Below are positions 1 to 7,700 of a DNA stretch of 8,287 nucleotides, piece by piece. The notes beneath the pieces are model-generated. The model saw only the letters and a program-made list of their open reading frames with translations. It was not told the origin of the DNA and did no database searches. Source of the stretch: an uncultured bacterium (GTDB taxonomy: Bacteria > Planctomycetota > Phycisphaerae > Phycisphaerales > UBA1924). A program made the position numbers and the translations under genes. The DNA lies in NCBI GenBank assembly GCA_938003595.1, contig CALKYH010000313.1:1-8287 (forward strand), written 5' to 3'. How positions within the stretch are numbered: the stretch's first letter is position 1; every line of letters starts with the position of its first letter.

Positions 1-723
1 ACCCGCGGCCTCCCGAATCTTCTCACCCCGCTTGCCCTTGATCTCGTCCGCGTGCGCCAGCAGGTTCTCGAGCGTCCCGTACTGCGCGATCAGCTCCGCA
101 GCCGTCTTCGGCCCCACGCCGTCCACGCCCGGGACATTGTCCACCTTGTCGCCCATGAGCGCGAGCATGTCCACGACCTGCGCCGGCGTCACGCCCTTGT
201 CCGCCAGCAGCCTGGCCTCGTCGATGACCTCGTCCGTATGCACATCGATCATCTCGACATGCCCCGCCCGCAGCAGCTGCTGCAGGTCCTTGTCCTTCGA
301 CACGATGCGGATGAGCAGGTCCGGACGCTCCTTGCTCAGCCGCTCCGCCAGCGTCGCGATGGTGTCGTCGGCCTCCACGCGGTCGATCCCCAGCACCGGC
401 GTGCCCATGGCCTGCAGGAGCGACACGCACCGCTCCACCTGCGGCTCCAGCGACTGGGGCGGAGGCTCGCGGTTCATCTTGTACTCGGGGTACAGCTCGC
501 TCCGGAAGGTCCCGTGGTCCCCCGCCGCGTCGATCACCACCGCCAGGTAGTCCGGCCTGTAGTTCCGCAGCAGCTTCAGCAGCATGCCGACGAACCCGAA
601 GGTCGCGTTGGTCGGCTCCTTGGTCACCGGGCTGCTCATCGGCGTCCGGATCGCGTGGAACGCGCGGAACATCTGCGCGTGCCCGTCGATCAGGTACAGC
701 GTCCTGGGCGCTCCGGCGCTCAC
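1..723 (-). CDS. polA: DNA polymerase I, N-terminal 5'-3' exonuclease (FEN) domain, partial
   Basis: This is the first 241 codons of DNA polymerase I; the rest lies beyond the left edge (the usual full length is near 900 residues). The enzyme removes RNA primers and fills gaps in replication and excision repair. The visible part is the 5' nuclease domain. Its metal-binding acidic residues sit in the usual motifs: D13 in YLIDG, D65 in VVIDAAG, E117/D119/D120 in VEADD, D144/D146 in SKDKDLQQL, and D192/D195 in LMGDKVDNVPGV. A helix-hairpin-helix follows (GVDGVGPKTA, 199-208). The start is GTG, and its last two bases form part of the TGA stop of the GlmU-like gene upstream, so the two are probably co-transcribed and translationally coupled. 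I see no Shine-Dalgarno sequence before the GTG. The polymerase domain cannot be judged here; a stand-alone exonuclease is possible but less likely. Confidence 0.93.
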   Translation of the reverse strand, partial: MSAGAPRTLYLIDGHAQMFRAFHAIRTPMSSPVTKEPTNATFGFVGMLLKLLRNYRPDYLAVVIDAAGDHGTFRSELYPEYKMNREPPPQSLEPQVERCVSLLQAMGTPVLGIDRVEADDTIATLAERLSKERPDLLIRIVSKDKDLQQLLRAGHVEMIDVHTDEVIDEARLLADKGVTPAQVVDMLALMGDKVDNVPGVDGVGPKTAAELIAQYGTLENLLAHADEIKGKRGEKIREAAG

Positions 724-1925
724 GACGGCGCGCCCGTCGAGTGCAGCGACCGCAGCCGCGCAACATACGCCTCGCTGGGCGCGATCTTCCGCCGCCCCAT
801 CATCGCCTGGGCCGTCTCCAGGAACTTCTCGAACCGGAACGCCTTCATCCCCGCGTCCGTCGCCCACACGAACCGCGCCGTCGCCCCCGACGCCGGGATC
901 GTCGCCGCCCACATGCCCCCCGTGCCGACCACCGCGCCCGTCATGATCCTCGACAGGATCGCGAACTTGCAGTGGTCGCCGATCGCCGCCCCGAAGAAGG
1001 TCAGCCCCGTCCGCTCGTTCGACGCCTCCGGCGCCCAGCGCGACACGACCTCGCCATAGGTGTTCAGCAGGTTCGAGTTCGTCGTCCCCGCGCCCAGGTT
1101 CACCCATTCCCCGACCCACGAGTCGCCGAGATGCCCCTCGTGCCCCTTGTTCGACCAGCCCTGGAAGATCGTCCCGCCCACCTCGCCGCCCACCTTGCAC
1201 ACCGGCCCGATCGCCGTGCCCGCCTTGATGTGCGCCCGCTCCACCACCGTGGACCCCGGCCCGATCCAGCACGGCCCGCACAGGATCGCGCCCGGTCGAA
1301 TCACCGCGCCCGCCTCGATCCGCACCGCGCCGTGCTCCGCGTCGATGACCACGCCCGGATACACCTTCGCCCCCGCATCGACCGACACGGAGTTGCCGCC
1401 GATCACGACGACGCCCGGCGCCCCGGTCCAACGCCCGACCGCCAGTATCGCCAGGTCGCGCCGCAGCGCCTCGTCCCGATACCGGATCACATCCCACGGC
1501 TTCCGCAGCAGGCACTCCCCGGGCGACTCGTGCATCACCAGCCCTGATCCCGCGATCCCATCGCCCATCGCCGCTTCGCACTGCCCCGCCTCGCCCCGCG
1601 CCGCGATCAGCTCGCCCGTGCCGTGCTCCACCAGCGCATCGCCCGGGCCCAGCCGCGCGATCTCCGCGCCCGGCAGCGCGCACCGGCCGTTCACCACCAG
1701 CACATCGTCCCCCTGCGCCGAAACCATCACCGCCGCCTTGTGCCGCTCGCGCGTCAACTCCCGCAGCGACGGCTGCACGATCAGCCCCTCCGCCCGCGCG
1801 CCCGCCGCACGCTCGATCCGCTCCAGATTCGTCAGCGCCCCCGTCCGCACCTCGAACGAGGCGCGCAGGTCCGTCAGCGGCCCCAGCGTCGCCAACCCAT
1901 CGTCAAACACCAGCAATCTCGCCAT
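720..1925 (-). CDS. GlmU-family left-handed beta-helix acyltransferase (alternative bacterial GlmU type)
   Basis: This 401-residue protein matches the alternative GlmU group known from Bacteroidetes and planctomycetes. The group opens with an LLVFDD...DLR...RTGALTNLERIE region and ends in a hexapeptide-repeat (left-handed beta-helix) domain, here about residues 175-345. The signature block is at 254-290 (FQGWSNKGHEGHLGD, then GEWVNLGAGTTNSNL). Aligned by eye on E. coli GlmU, H262 falls at the catalytic His363 of the acetyltransferase site. The classical pyrophosphorylase loop (LAAGxGTRM) is absent, so uridylyltransferase activity is uncertain; acetylation of glucosamine-1-phosphate, or acyl transfer to another amino sugar, is an inference. 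ATG at 1925 is preferred because family similarity begins there. An in-frame GTG at 1949 would add eight unconserved residues and run through the TACACT promoter-like box. Its TGA overlaps the polA GTG. Confidence 0.82.
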   Translation of the reverse strand: MARLLVFDDGLATLGPLTDLRASFEVRTGALTNLERIERAAGARAEGLIVQPSLRELTRERHKAAVMVSAQGDDVLVVNGRCALPGAEIARLGPGDALVEHGTGELIAARGEAGQCEAAMGDGIAGSGLVMHESPGECLLRKPWDVIRYRDEALRRDLAILAVGRWTGAPGVVVIGGNSVSVDAGAKVYPGVVIDAEHGAVRIEAGAVIRPGAILCGPCWIGPGSTVVERAHIKAGTAIGPVCKVGGEVGGTIFQGWSNKGHEGHLGDSWVGEWVNLGAGTTNSNLLNTYGEVVSRWAPEASNERTGLTFFGAAIGDHCKFAILSRIMTGAVVGTGGMWAATIPASGATARFVWATDAGMKAFRFEKFLETAQAMMGRRKIAPSEAYVARLRSLHSTGAPS

Positions 1926-1931
1926 CGCCCC

Positions 1932-1937
1932 AGTGTA
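1932..1937 (-). promoter_or_regulatory. Candidate -10 box TACACT for the GlmU-like gene
   Basis: On the minus strand TACACT lies six bases before the ATG at 1925. Transcription would therefore begin at or next to the start codon, giving a leaderless mRNA. No TTGACA-like element is visible 16-18 bases further upstream. The box was found by eye and the position is a prediction. Confidence 0.4.
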
Positions 1938-1950
1938 CCGGCCCCTCACC

Positions 1951-1956
1951 TACCAT
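1951..1956 (+). promoter_or_regulatory. Candidate -10 box TACCAT for the HAD gene
   Basis: TACCAT is followed by eight C-rich bases and then the ATG at 1965, with no purine-rich ribosome site between them. This suggests a leaderless transcript. It lies in the ACCTAC[C/T][A/C]TCC context shared with the boxes at 3309 and 8058. The box sits 13 bases from the divergent TACACT box, so the two promoters would overlap. No recognisable -35 element is present. Confidence 0.42.
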
Positions 1957-1964
1957 CCGCCCCC

Positions 1965-2645
1965 ATGCGAGCCCTTGTCTTCGACTTCGACGGCGTCATC
2001 GTCAACTCCGAGCCCATGCACGAACGCGCCATCCGCATGGCCTTCCAGTCCTGCGGCCTGCCCGCCAACTGGACCGACTGGCGCCGCTACGCCGGCCACG
2101 GCGACCGCAACGGCTTCAAGCTCATCCTCGCCGACCAGGGCCTCCCCATCGACCCGCCCACCTTCGCCCGCCTCCAGGACGCCAAGCAGCGCCTCATCAC
2201 CGAGCTCATCGCCTCCGGCGAGCCCCCCGCCTACCCCGGCGCCGTGGACCTCATCCGCGCCGCCGCGGGCGCCATGCCCATCGCCGTCGCCTCCGGCTCC
2301 CGACCGCACGAGATCCGCCCCATCCTCCAGCGCCTGGGCGTGGACGACCTCGTCCGCACGCTCGTCAGCGCCGACGATGTCGCGAACACCAAGCCCGATC
2401 CGGAGCCCTACCTCAAGGCCGCCCAGGCGCTCGGCGTCGCTCCGGAAGACTGCCTCGCCATCGAGGACACGCCCACCGGCGTCCGCGCCGCCGTCGCCGC
2501 GGGCTTCACCGTGATCGGCGTCGAGCACACCAACGCCGCCGACCTTCTCGAGGCCGTCGGCGCCCATCATGTGGTTGCAGACATCGCCGCCTTGGATCTC
2601 GACACGCTGCGCTCCGCATGGCGCCGCGTCGCCGAGGCGCGTTAG
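1965..2645 (+). CDS. HAD-superfamily hydrolase, beta-phosphoglucomutase-like (subfamily IA)
   Basis: This 226-residue cytoplasmic protein has all four HAD motifs. Motif I is FDFDGVIVNSE, with nucleophile D7 and acid/base D9. Motif II is S110 in AVASGS. Motif III is K143 in NTKPDP. Motif IV is E167/D168 in IEDTPTGVRAA. A helical C1 cap lies between motifs I and II (about 17-90), as in beta-phosphoglucomutases and small phosphatases such as phosphoglycolate or sugar-phosphate phosphatases. The length fits that group. H19 in the PMHE segment matches the position of the beta-phosphoglucomutase histidine, but N14 replaces the usual Asp of DxDGxxxD(S/T). The substrate cannot be told from sequence. 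The ATG at 1965 gives motif I its usual place near residue 7; the frame stays open upstream but only as antisense to the GlmU-like gene. Its TAG stop overlaps the bioY stop. Confidence 0.9.
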   Translation: MRALVFDFDGVIVNSEPMHERAIRMAFQSCGLPANWTDWRRYAGHGDRNGFKLILADQGLPIDPPTFARLQDAKQRLITELIASGEPPAYPGAVDLIRAAAGAMPIAVASGSRPHEIRPILQRLGVDDLVRTLVSADDVANTKPDPEPYLKAAQALGVAPEDCLAIEDTPTGVRAAVAAGFTVIGVEHTNAADLLEAVGAHHVVADIAALDLDTLRSAWRRVAEAR

Positions 2646-3235
2646 CGCACGCCCGGCAGGCGCCACGCCAGCGGCAGAACCGCCGCCGCCAGCGCCGCCT
2701 TCACGACCGCCCACGGCAGGAACACCAGCGCCCCCGCCACGAACGCCTCGCGGGCGCCGACGATCGCGCTCAGCCACAGCGCGCCGACCGCAAGAATCGC
2801 CAGCTCGCCGATGAGCATCGCCAGACCGGTGGTCCACGCCTTCCGCGTCCAGCCGCGCTCGGCCAGCGCCCCGACGATCCACGCCCCCGGCGCGAACGCC
2901 AGCAGGTAGCCCGCCGTCGTCCCGCCGAAGACCGCGAACCCCGCCCCGCCGCCCGCGAAGAACGGCAGGCCGGCGCCGCCCTGCGCCAGGTACAGCAGCA
3001 CGCTCACCGCCCCCCAGCGCGACCCCAGCGCCGCCCCCAGCAGCACGACCGCGAAGGTCTGCAAAGTCGCCGGCACGGGCCACATCGGGACCTGCGCCTG
3101 AGCGCACAGAGCGATCAGCCACGACCCCGCCAGCGCCGCCGCGGCCTTGCCGAGCAACCTCGCCCGCGCAGGCGAGCGATCCAGCAGCGCGGGCACCAGG
3201 GCGAGCTCGTTCGGGGCGGTCATGGCGGTGGTCAT
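2642..3235 (-). CDS. bioY: BioY-family biotin transporter (ECF S component)
   Basis: This 197-residue, very hydrophobic protein with about six membrane segments belongs to BioY, the biotin-binding membrane protein of energy-coupling-factor uptake systems. Diagnostic stretches are QVPMWPVPATLQTFAVVLLG (48-67), the LLYLAQGGAGLPFFAGGGAG block (80-99), and FGGTTAGYLLAFAPGAWIVG (103-122). The C terminus (about 165-190) is another hydrophobic helix, with W175 and K179. No EcfA or EcfT gene is adjacent, so it either acts alone or uses energising subunits encoded elsewhere. ATG at 3235 fits a promoter seven bases upstream. ATG at 3223 is an alternative. A TTG at 3271 is unlikely because it is the first base of the -35 box. 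No biotin-biosynthesis gene is beside it, and no convincing BirA or BioR operator was seen. Confidence 0.9.
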   Translation of the reverse strand: MTTAMTAPNELALVPALLDRSPARARLLGKAAAALAGSWLIALCAQAQVPMWPVPATLQTFAVVLLGAALGSRWGAVSVLLYLAQGGAGLPFFAGGGAGFAVFGGTTAGYLLAFAPGAWIVGALAERGWTRKAWTTGLAMLIGELAILAVGALWLSAIVGAREAFVAGALVFLPWAVVKAALAAAVLPLAWRLPGVR

Positions 3236-3242
3236 GGGCACG

Positions 3243-3271
3243 AGCGTCCGCTCAACCGCCCGGCCTGTCAA
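3243..3271 (-). promoter_or_regulatory. Candidate sigma-70-type promoter of bioY
   Basis: On the minus strand a perfect TTGACA (3271-3266) is followed by exactly 17 bases and then GACGCT (3248-3243). The second hexamer keeps only the A at position 2 and the T at position 6 of TATAAT, which are its most conserved bases. The ATG at 3235 starts seven bases later, so the transcript would be leaderless or nearly so. This is the only -35 element in the window that matches consensus. Confidence 0.5.
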
Positions 3272-3308
3272 CTCGCCCCGAATCCATCCCAGACCCCAGC
3301 CCGAAACC

Positions 3309-3314
3309 TACTAT
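3309..3314 (+). promoter_or_regulatory. Candidate -10 box TACTAT for the efflux operon
   Basis: TACTAT lies in the divergent bioY/adaptor spacer within ACCTACTATCCCC, the same context as the boxes at 1951 and 8058. It is the best -10 match of the three. It lies 54 bases before the adaptor ATG, so a leader of roughly 48 bases is expected. No in-frame start codon lies near the predicted transcription start. A weak AGGA (3355-3358) sits ten bases before the ATG. No -35 match was found. Confidence 0.42.
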
Positions 3315-3368
3315 CCCCGTCCAGGCGCACCCCTACGCCAGACCGCCGGCGCGCAGGACCTCCCCGAC

Positions 3369-4745
3369 ATGTCACAGGAAGCTTCCTCAACCCCCTCCCG
3401 ACCCGCGGCCAAGCTGCTGCGCTTCGCGATCGGCATCGTCGCCCTCGTCGTCGCCGTCGGCATCTTCCTCGCCCTCAAGGCGACCAAGCCCTCGCCCCAC
3501 CTCGCGCCCGTCCACACCACCGTGCGCCAGGTCCGCGTCCTCACCATCGAGCCCGTCGAGGTCGCCCGCTCCTGGCGCGGCTACGGCTCCACCCGCGCCC
3601 TCCGCGCCGCGGATGTCGCCGCCGAGGTCCAGGGCGTCGTCATCGAACGACCCGCCTCCATCGAGGCCGGTCTGCCGGTCGAGTTCGGCGACATCCTCGT
3701 CGTCATCGACCCCTCCGACTTCCTCCAGCGCGTTGAGCAGCACGAGCAGGCCGTCGCCGCCTTCCAGGCCGAACTGACCGGCCTCGACGCCGAGGCCGAG
3801 TCCCTCGATCGACTCATCGCCCTCGCCGCCGAATCCACCGCCCTGACGCGCAGCGAGATCGAGCGCTGGCGCGCCGCCGCCGCACGCTCCGCCGGCGCGC
3901 CCGTCGAGCTCGAACGGCTCAACCGCGAACTCTCCGGCGTCGAGCGCGAGGAGCAGACCCTCCGCGAGCGCCGCAGCCTCATCCCCTCGCGCCGCCTCCG
4001 CATCGAGGCCCAGCTCGCCGCGGAGCGGGCCGCCGTCGCCACCGGGCGGCGCGACCTCGAACGCACCCGCATCGCGGCGCCGCTCACCGGCGTGCTCCAG
4101 TCCGTCTCCGTCGATCGGGGCGAACGCGTCGGCCCCGGCTCGCCCATCGCCCGCATCGTGGACCTCACCCGCATCGAGGTTCCTCTCCAGCTCCCCGTCT
4201 CCGCCGCCGCCGACATCCAGCCCGGCGACCGCGCCGAGATCTACGCCGACGGCCCCGTCGAGGCGGTCTGGCAGGGCGCCGTCGCCCGTGTCTCGCCCGA
4301 GGCCGACGCCTCCAACCGAACCATCACCGCCTTCATCGAGATCCGCCAGCCCGCCGAACCCGGCCCCGGCGATCCGCCGCGCCTTCTGCCCGGCATGTTC
4401 GTCTCCGGCGTCGTCTCCACCGAGGCCGAGCGCCCGCAGATCGTCGTCCCGCGCAACGCTATCGACCGCGGCGCCGTCCTCACGGTGGACGCCGACGGCG
4501 TGATCGGCTCCGCCCCCGTCACCGTCCTGCACTACTTCGACGCCGTCCTCCCCGAGCTCGACCCCGTCGAGTCGCAGTGGGCCGTCATCAGCGCGGGCCT
4601 TGAGCCCGGCCAGCGCATCGCCATCTCCAACCTCGACGAACTCCGCCCCGGCGCCCAGGTGGAGCCCGTCGAAGCCGCCCACGGACCCCGCGCCCGAAGC
4701 GATCGCGCCGCCGACGGCGAACCCCGGGGGAGCTCACGACAGTGA
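3369..4745 (+). CDS. RND efflux periplasmic adaptor subunit (membrane fusion protein, HlyD/AcrA family)
   Basis: This 458-residue adaptor would bridge the RND pump encoded directly downstream to an outer-membrane channel. Residues 16-37 form a single N-terminal membrane anchor; there is no lipobox cysteine, so it is not a lipoprotein. The two half-lipoyl segments are at about 83-114 (VAAEVQGVV ... ILVVID) and 235-265 (IAAPLTGVL ... ARIVD). They flank an alpha-helical coiled-coil hairpin (about 118-232) with its likely tip near 170-182. Beta-barrel and membrane-proximal domains follow (about 268-430), with LLPGMFVSG at 339-347, a usual adaptor signature. The tail after about 435 is charged and looks disordered. 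The ATG at 3369 is the first start that places the anchor near the N terminus; upstream in-frame sequence is antisense to bioY. The TGA overlaps the pump GTG. Substrate unknown. Confidence 0.9.
   Translation: MSQEASSTPSRPAAKLLRFAIGIVALVVAVGIFLALKATKPSPHLAPVHTTVRQVRVLTIEPVEVARSWRGYGSTRALRAADVAAEVQGVVIERPASIEAGLPVEFGDILVVIDPSDFLQRVEQHEQAVAAFQAELTGLDAEAESLDRLIALAAESTALTRSEIERWRAAAARSAGAPVELERLNRELSGVEREEQTLRERRSLIPSRRLRIEAQLAAERAAVATGRRDLERTRIAAPLTGVLQSVSVDRGERVGPGSPIARIVDLTRIEVPLQLPVSAAADIQPGDRAEIYADGPVEAVWQGAVARVSPEADASNRTITAFIEIRQPAEPGPGDPPRLLPGMFVSGVVSTEAERPQIVVPRNAIDRGAVLTVDADGVIGSAPVTVLHYFDAVLPELDPVESQWAVISAGLEPGQRIAISNLDELRPGAQVEPVEAAHGPRARSDRAADGEPRGSSRQ
4726..4732 (+). promoter_or_regulatory. 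Ribosome binding site of the RND pump gene
   Basis: GGGGGAG lies nine bases before the GTG at 4742, inside the last codons of the adaptor gene. It is the clearest Shine-Dalgarno-like sequence in the window and supports the GTG start over internal ATG codons, the first of which lies far downstream. It fits translational coupling through the GTGA overlap. Confidence 0.55.
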
Positions 4746-7700
4746 GTCTCGCGTCCTTCGGCGTCCGCCGGCCCGTCGTCGCCAACCTGCTCACCGGCGC
4801 CATCGTCGTCGCCGGCCTGGTCTTCGGCCTGGGCCTGCGTCGCGAATTCTTCCCCGAGGTCCGCCCCAACGAGGTCATCGTCGCCGCGCCCTACCCCGGC
4901 GCCAGCCCCGACGAGGTCGAGCGCTCGCTCGCCATCAAGATCGAGGACAAGGTCGACTCGATCCAGAACATCAAGGAGATCAACACCACGGTCTCCGAGG
5001 GCCTCGCCAACATCCGCATCGAGTTCGAGCCCGGCGTCGACATCGACGACGCCGTCGGCCGCGTCAAGCGCGCCGTGGACGAGCTGCAGGACCTCCCCGA
5101 GGAGTCCGAGCGCCTCATCATCAGCGAGTTCGAGCCCAACATCCCCGTCATCTCCCTCACGCTCTTCGGCGACGCCGACGAGCGCGTCATGAAGCAGTCC
5201 ATCCGCCAGATGCGCGAGGACCTGCGCACCATCCCCGGCATGGGCGATGTCTCCATCGCCGGCGTCCGCACCGACGAGATCGTCGTCGAGGTCCGCGAGG
5301 ACGCCCTCGTCCGCTACGGCCTCTCGCTCCCCGCCGTCACGCAGCGCATCCGCGAGGCCATGGGCGAGCTGCCCGGCGGCGCCGTCCGGACCCCGTCGGC
5401 CAATGTCGGCGTCCGCACCGAGCCCTTCCGCAACTCCGCCGATCAGGTCCGCGCCATCATCGTCAAGGCCGACCCCACCGGCCGCCCCGTCCGCCTCGAG
5501 GAGATCGCCGAAGTCCGCGACGGCTTCGTCGATGTCGAGATCCGCACCCGCTTCAACAACAAGCCCTGCGTCTCCCTCACCGCCTACGCCCGCGGCAAGG
5601 AGGACGCCGTCGAGATGGCCGGCCTGGTCAAGGCCTACGCAGCGGGCCGGCTCCGTCAGCCCATCGAGTACTCCGTCGCCGAGCGCGTCACCGCCGGCTT
5701 CCGCGCCGACCGCAAGCCCCTCCGCCAGATCGCATGGGAGCTGGGCGCCTCGCGCGAGCCGCCCCCCGGCGAACTGGTCACGAACAACGACCTCGCCCGC
5801 TTCATCACCCAGCGCCTCGCGCTCCTGAGCCGCAACGCCATCTCCGGCGGCGTCGTCGTCTTCCTCGCCCTCATGCTCTTCCTGCGCCCGCGCGTCGCCA
5901 TCTGGGTGACCAGCGGCCTGATCTTCTCTGTCCTGGGCACGCTCATCCTCATGCGCGCGCTCGACATCTCCCTCAATCTACTGACGATGTTCGGGCTCAT
6001 CATCGCCATCGGCATGCTCGTGGACGACGCCATCGTCGTCGCCGAGAACATCGCCACCCGGCACGAGAAGGGCGAGAACCCGATCGACGCCGGCATCAAG
6101 GGCGCCAACGAGGTCTTCTGGCCCGTCGTCGCCACCGTCCTCACCACCGTCTTCTCCTTCATGCCCCTGCGCCTCATCGAGGGCCGTCTGGGCGACCTGC
6201 TCGGCGCGCTGCCCCTCGTGGTCGCCTGCGCCCTGGCCGCATCCCTCTTCGAATCCATCATCATCCTCCCCAGCCACATGGCCGAGAGCCTCATCAAGGC
6301 CGACCGCAAGGGCAAGAAAACCAACCTCGTCACCCGCACGCTCGAGACCGTCCGCACCGGCATCTTCGACCGAGGCCTCGCGCCGCTCTACGCCCGCGCG
6401 CTCGGGCCCGCCCTCCGCGCCCGCTGGCTCACCCTCGGCCTCGCGCTGTCCATCCTCATCGCCTCCCTCGGCATGGTCGCCGGCGGGCGCCTGCCCTTCG
6501 TCTTCCTCGTCTCCGCCGACTCCGAGTCCCTCGTTGTCCCCCTCACCATGCCCATCGGCACGCCGCTCGCCCGCACCGACGAGATCGTCCGGCGCATCGA
6601 GACCGCGGCGCTCGCCACCCCCGAAGTCCGCAGCGTCTTCACCCTCGTCGGCGGCAACTTCGACCTCGAAGGCGCCCCCGGCGTCAACCAGAGCCACATC
6701 GCCCAGCTCTTCATCGAGCTCCACCCTGTCGAGGAACGCGATCGGCGCAGCGACCAGGTCATCCAGGCCATCCGCGACGGCATCGGCCCCATCCCCGGCG
6801 TCAAGAGCATCCGCTTCGAAGAGGTCCAGGGCGGCCCCAGCGGGCGCGACCTGGCCTTCACCATCGCCAGCGAAGACCCCTCGCGCATCCCGCCCATCGA
6901 GGCCGAGCTCCGCTCCCTGCTCGACGACTACGACGGCGTCTACGACCTGTCCACCGACGCCGACGCCGGCCAGCGAGAGCTGCGCCTGACGCTGCGCGAA
7001 GGCGCCGCGGAGATGGGCTTCACCGTCGCCGGCGTCGCCCAGCAGATGCGCGCCGCCGTCTTCGGGCTGGAGGCCTACACCTTCGCCGGCGACCGCGAGG
7101 ATGTCGATGTCCGCGTCATGATCGACGAGCCCACGCGCCGCTCCCTCGCCGCGGTCGAGTCCATGCGCGTGTTCACGCCGCCCGGCGCCGGACCGACCCG
7201 CGCCGTGCCCCTGGGCGAGGTCGTGCAGATCCGCGAGGACGAGGGCTACGCCACCCTCCGCCGCCTCGACCGCCGGCGCGCCGTCACTGTCTCGGCCGAT
7301 GTGAACAACGCCGTCGCCAACCCCGAGGAAATCGCCCGCGCCATCGCCCCCGAGATCCGGCGCATCCAGGAGGAGAACCCCGGCGTCTCCATCCTCGCCC
7401 GAGGCCGCCAGGAGGATGTCGCCGACTCCTTCCGCACCCTGCCCATCGGCCTCATGGCCGCCATCGGCGTGAACTATGTCATCCTGGTCTGGCTCTTCTC
7501 GTCCTACACACAGCCGCTGCTCATCCTCATCGCCATCCCCTTCTCCATGGTCGGCGCCATCTGGGCGCACCTGCTGCTCGGCTACGAGCTGACCATGCTC
7601 TCGCTGATCGGCTTCGTCGCCCTCGCCGGCATCGTCGTGAACGACTCCATCGTGTTCATGGAGTTCTACAACCACCACCGCCGGGGCCGCGGCAACGCGC

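Noticed and set aside
23..766. Minus-strand open frame of 247 codons over polA
   Set aside because: The adjacent frame carries every catalytic motif of the PolA 5' nuclease; this one is its Arg/Gly-rich shadow.
1060..2514. Plus-strand open frame of 484 codons crossing the GlmU-like and HAD genes
   Set aside because: It is Ser/Pro/Ala-rich, spans two real genes in the wrong frame, and has no recognisable motif.
1950..3122. Minus-strand open frame of 390 codons over bioY and the HAD gene
   Set aside because: It is Gly/Asp/Arg-rich low-complexity sequence that conflicts with two well-supported genes.
3236..3368. Possible riboswitch or biotin operator in the bioY/adaptor spacer
   Set aside because: I saw no conserved aptamer element and no convincing BirA- or BioR-type palindrome; the perfect TTGACA is better explained as a -35 box.
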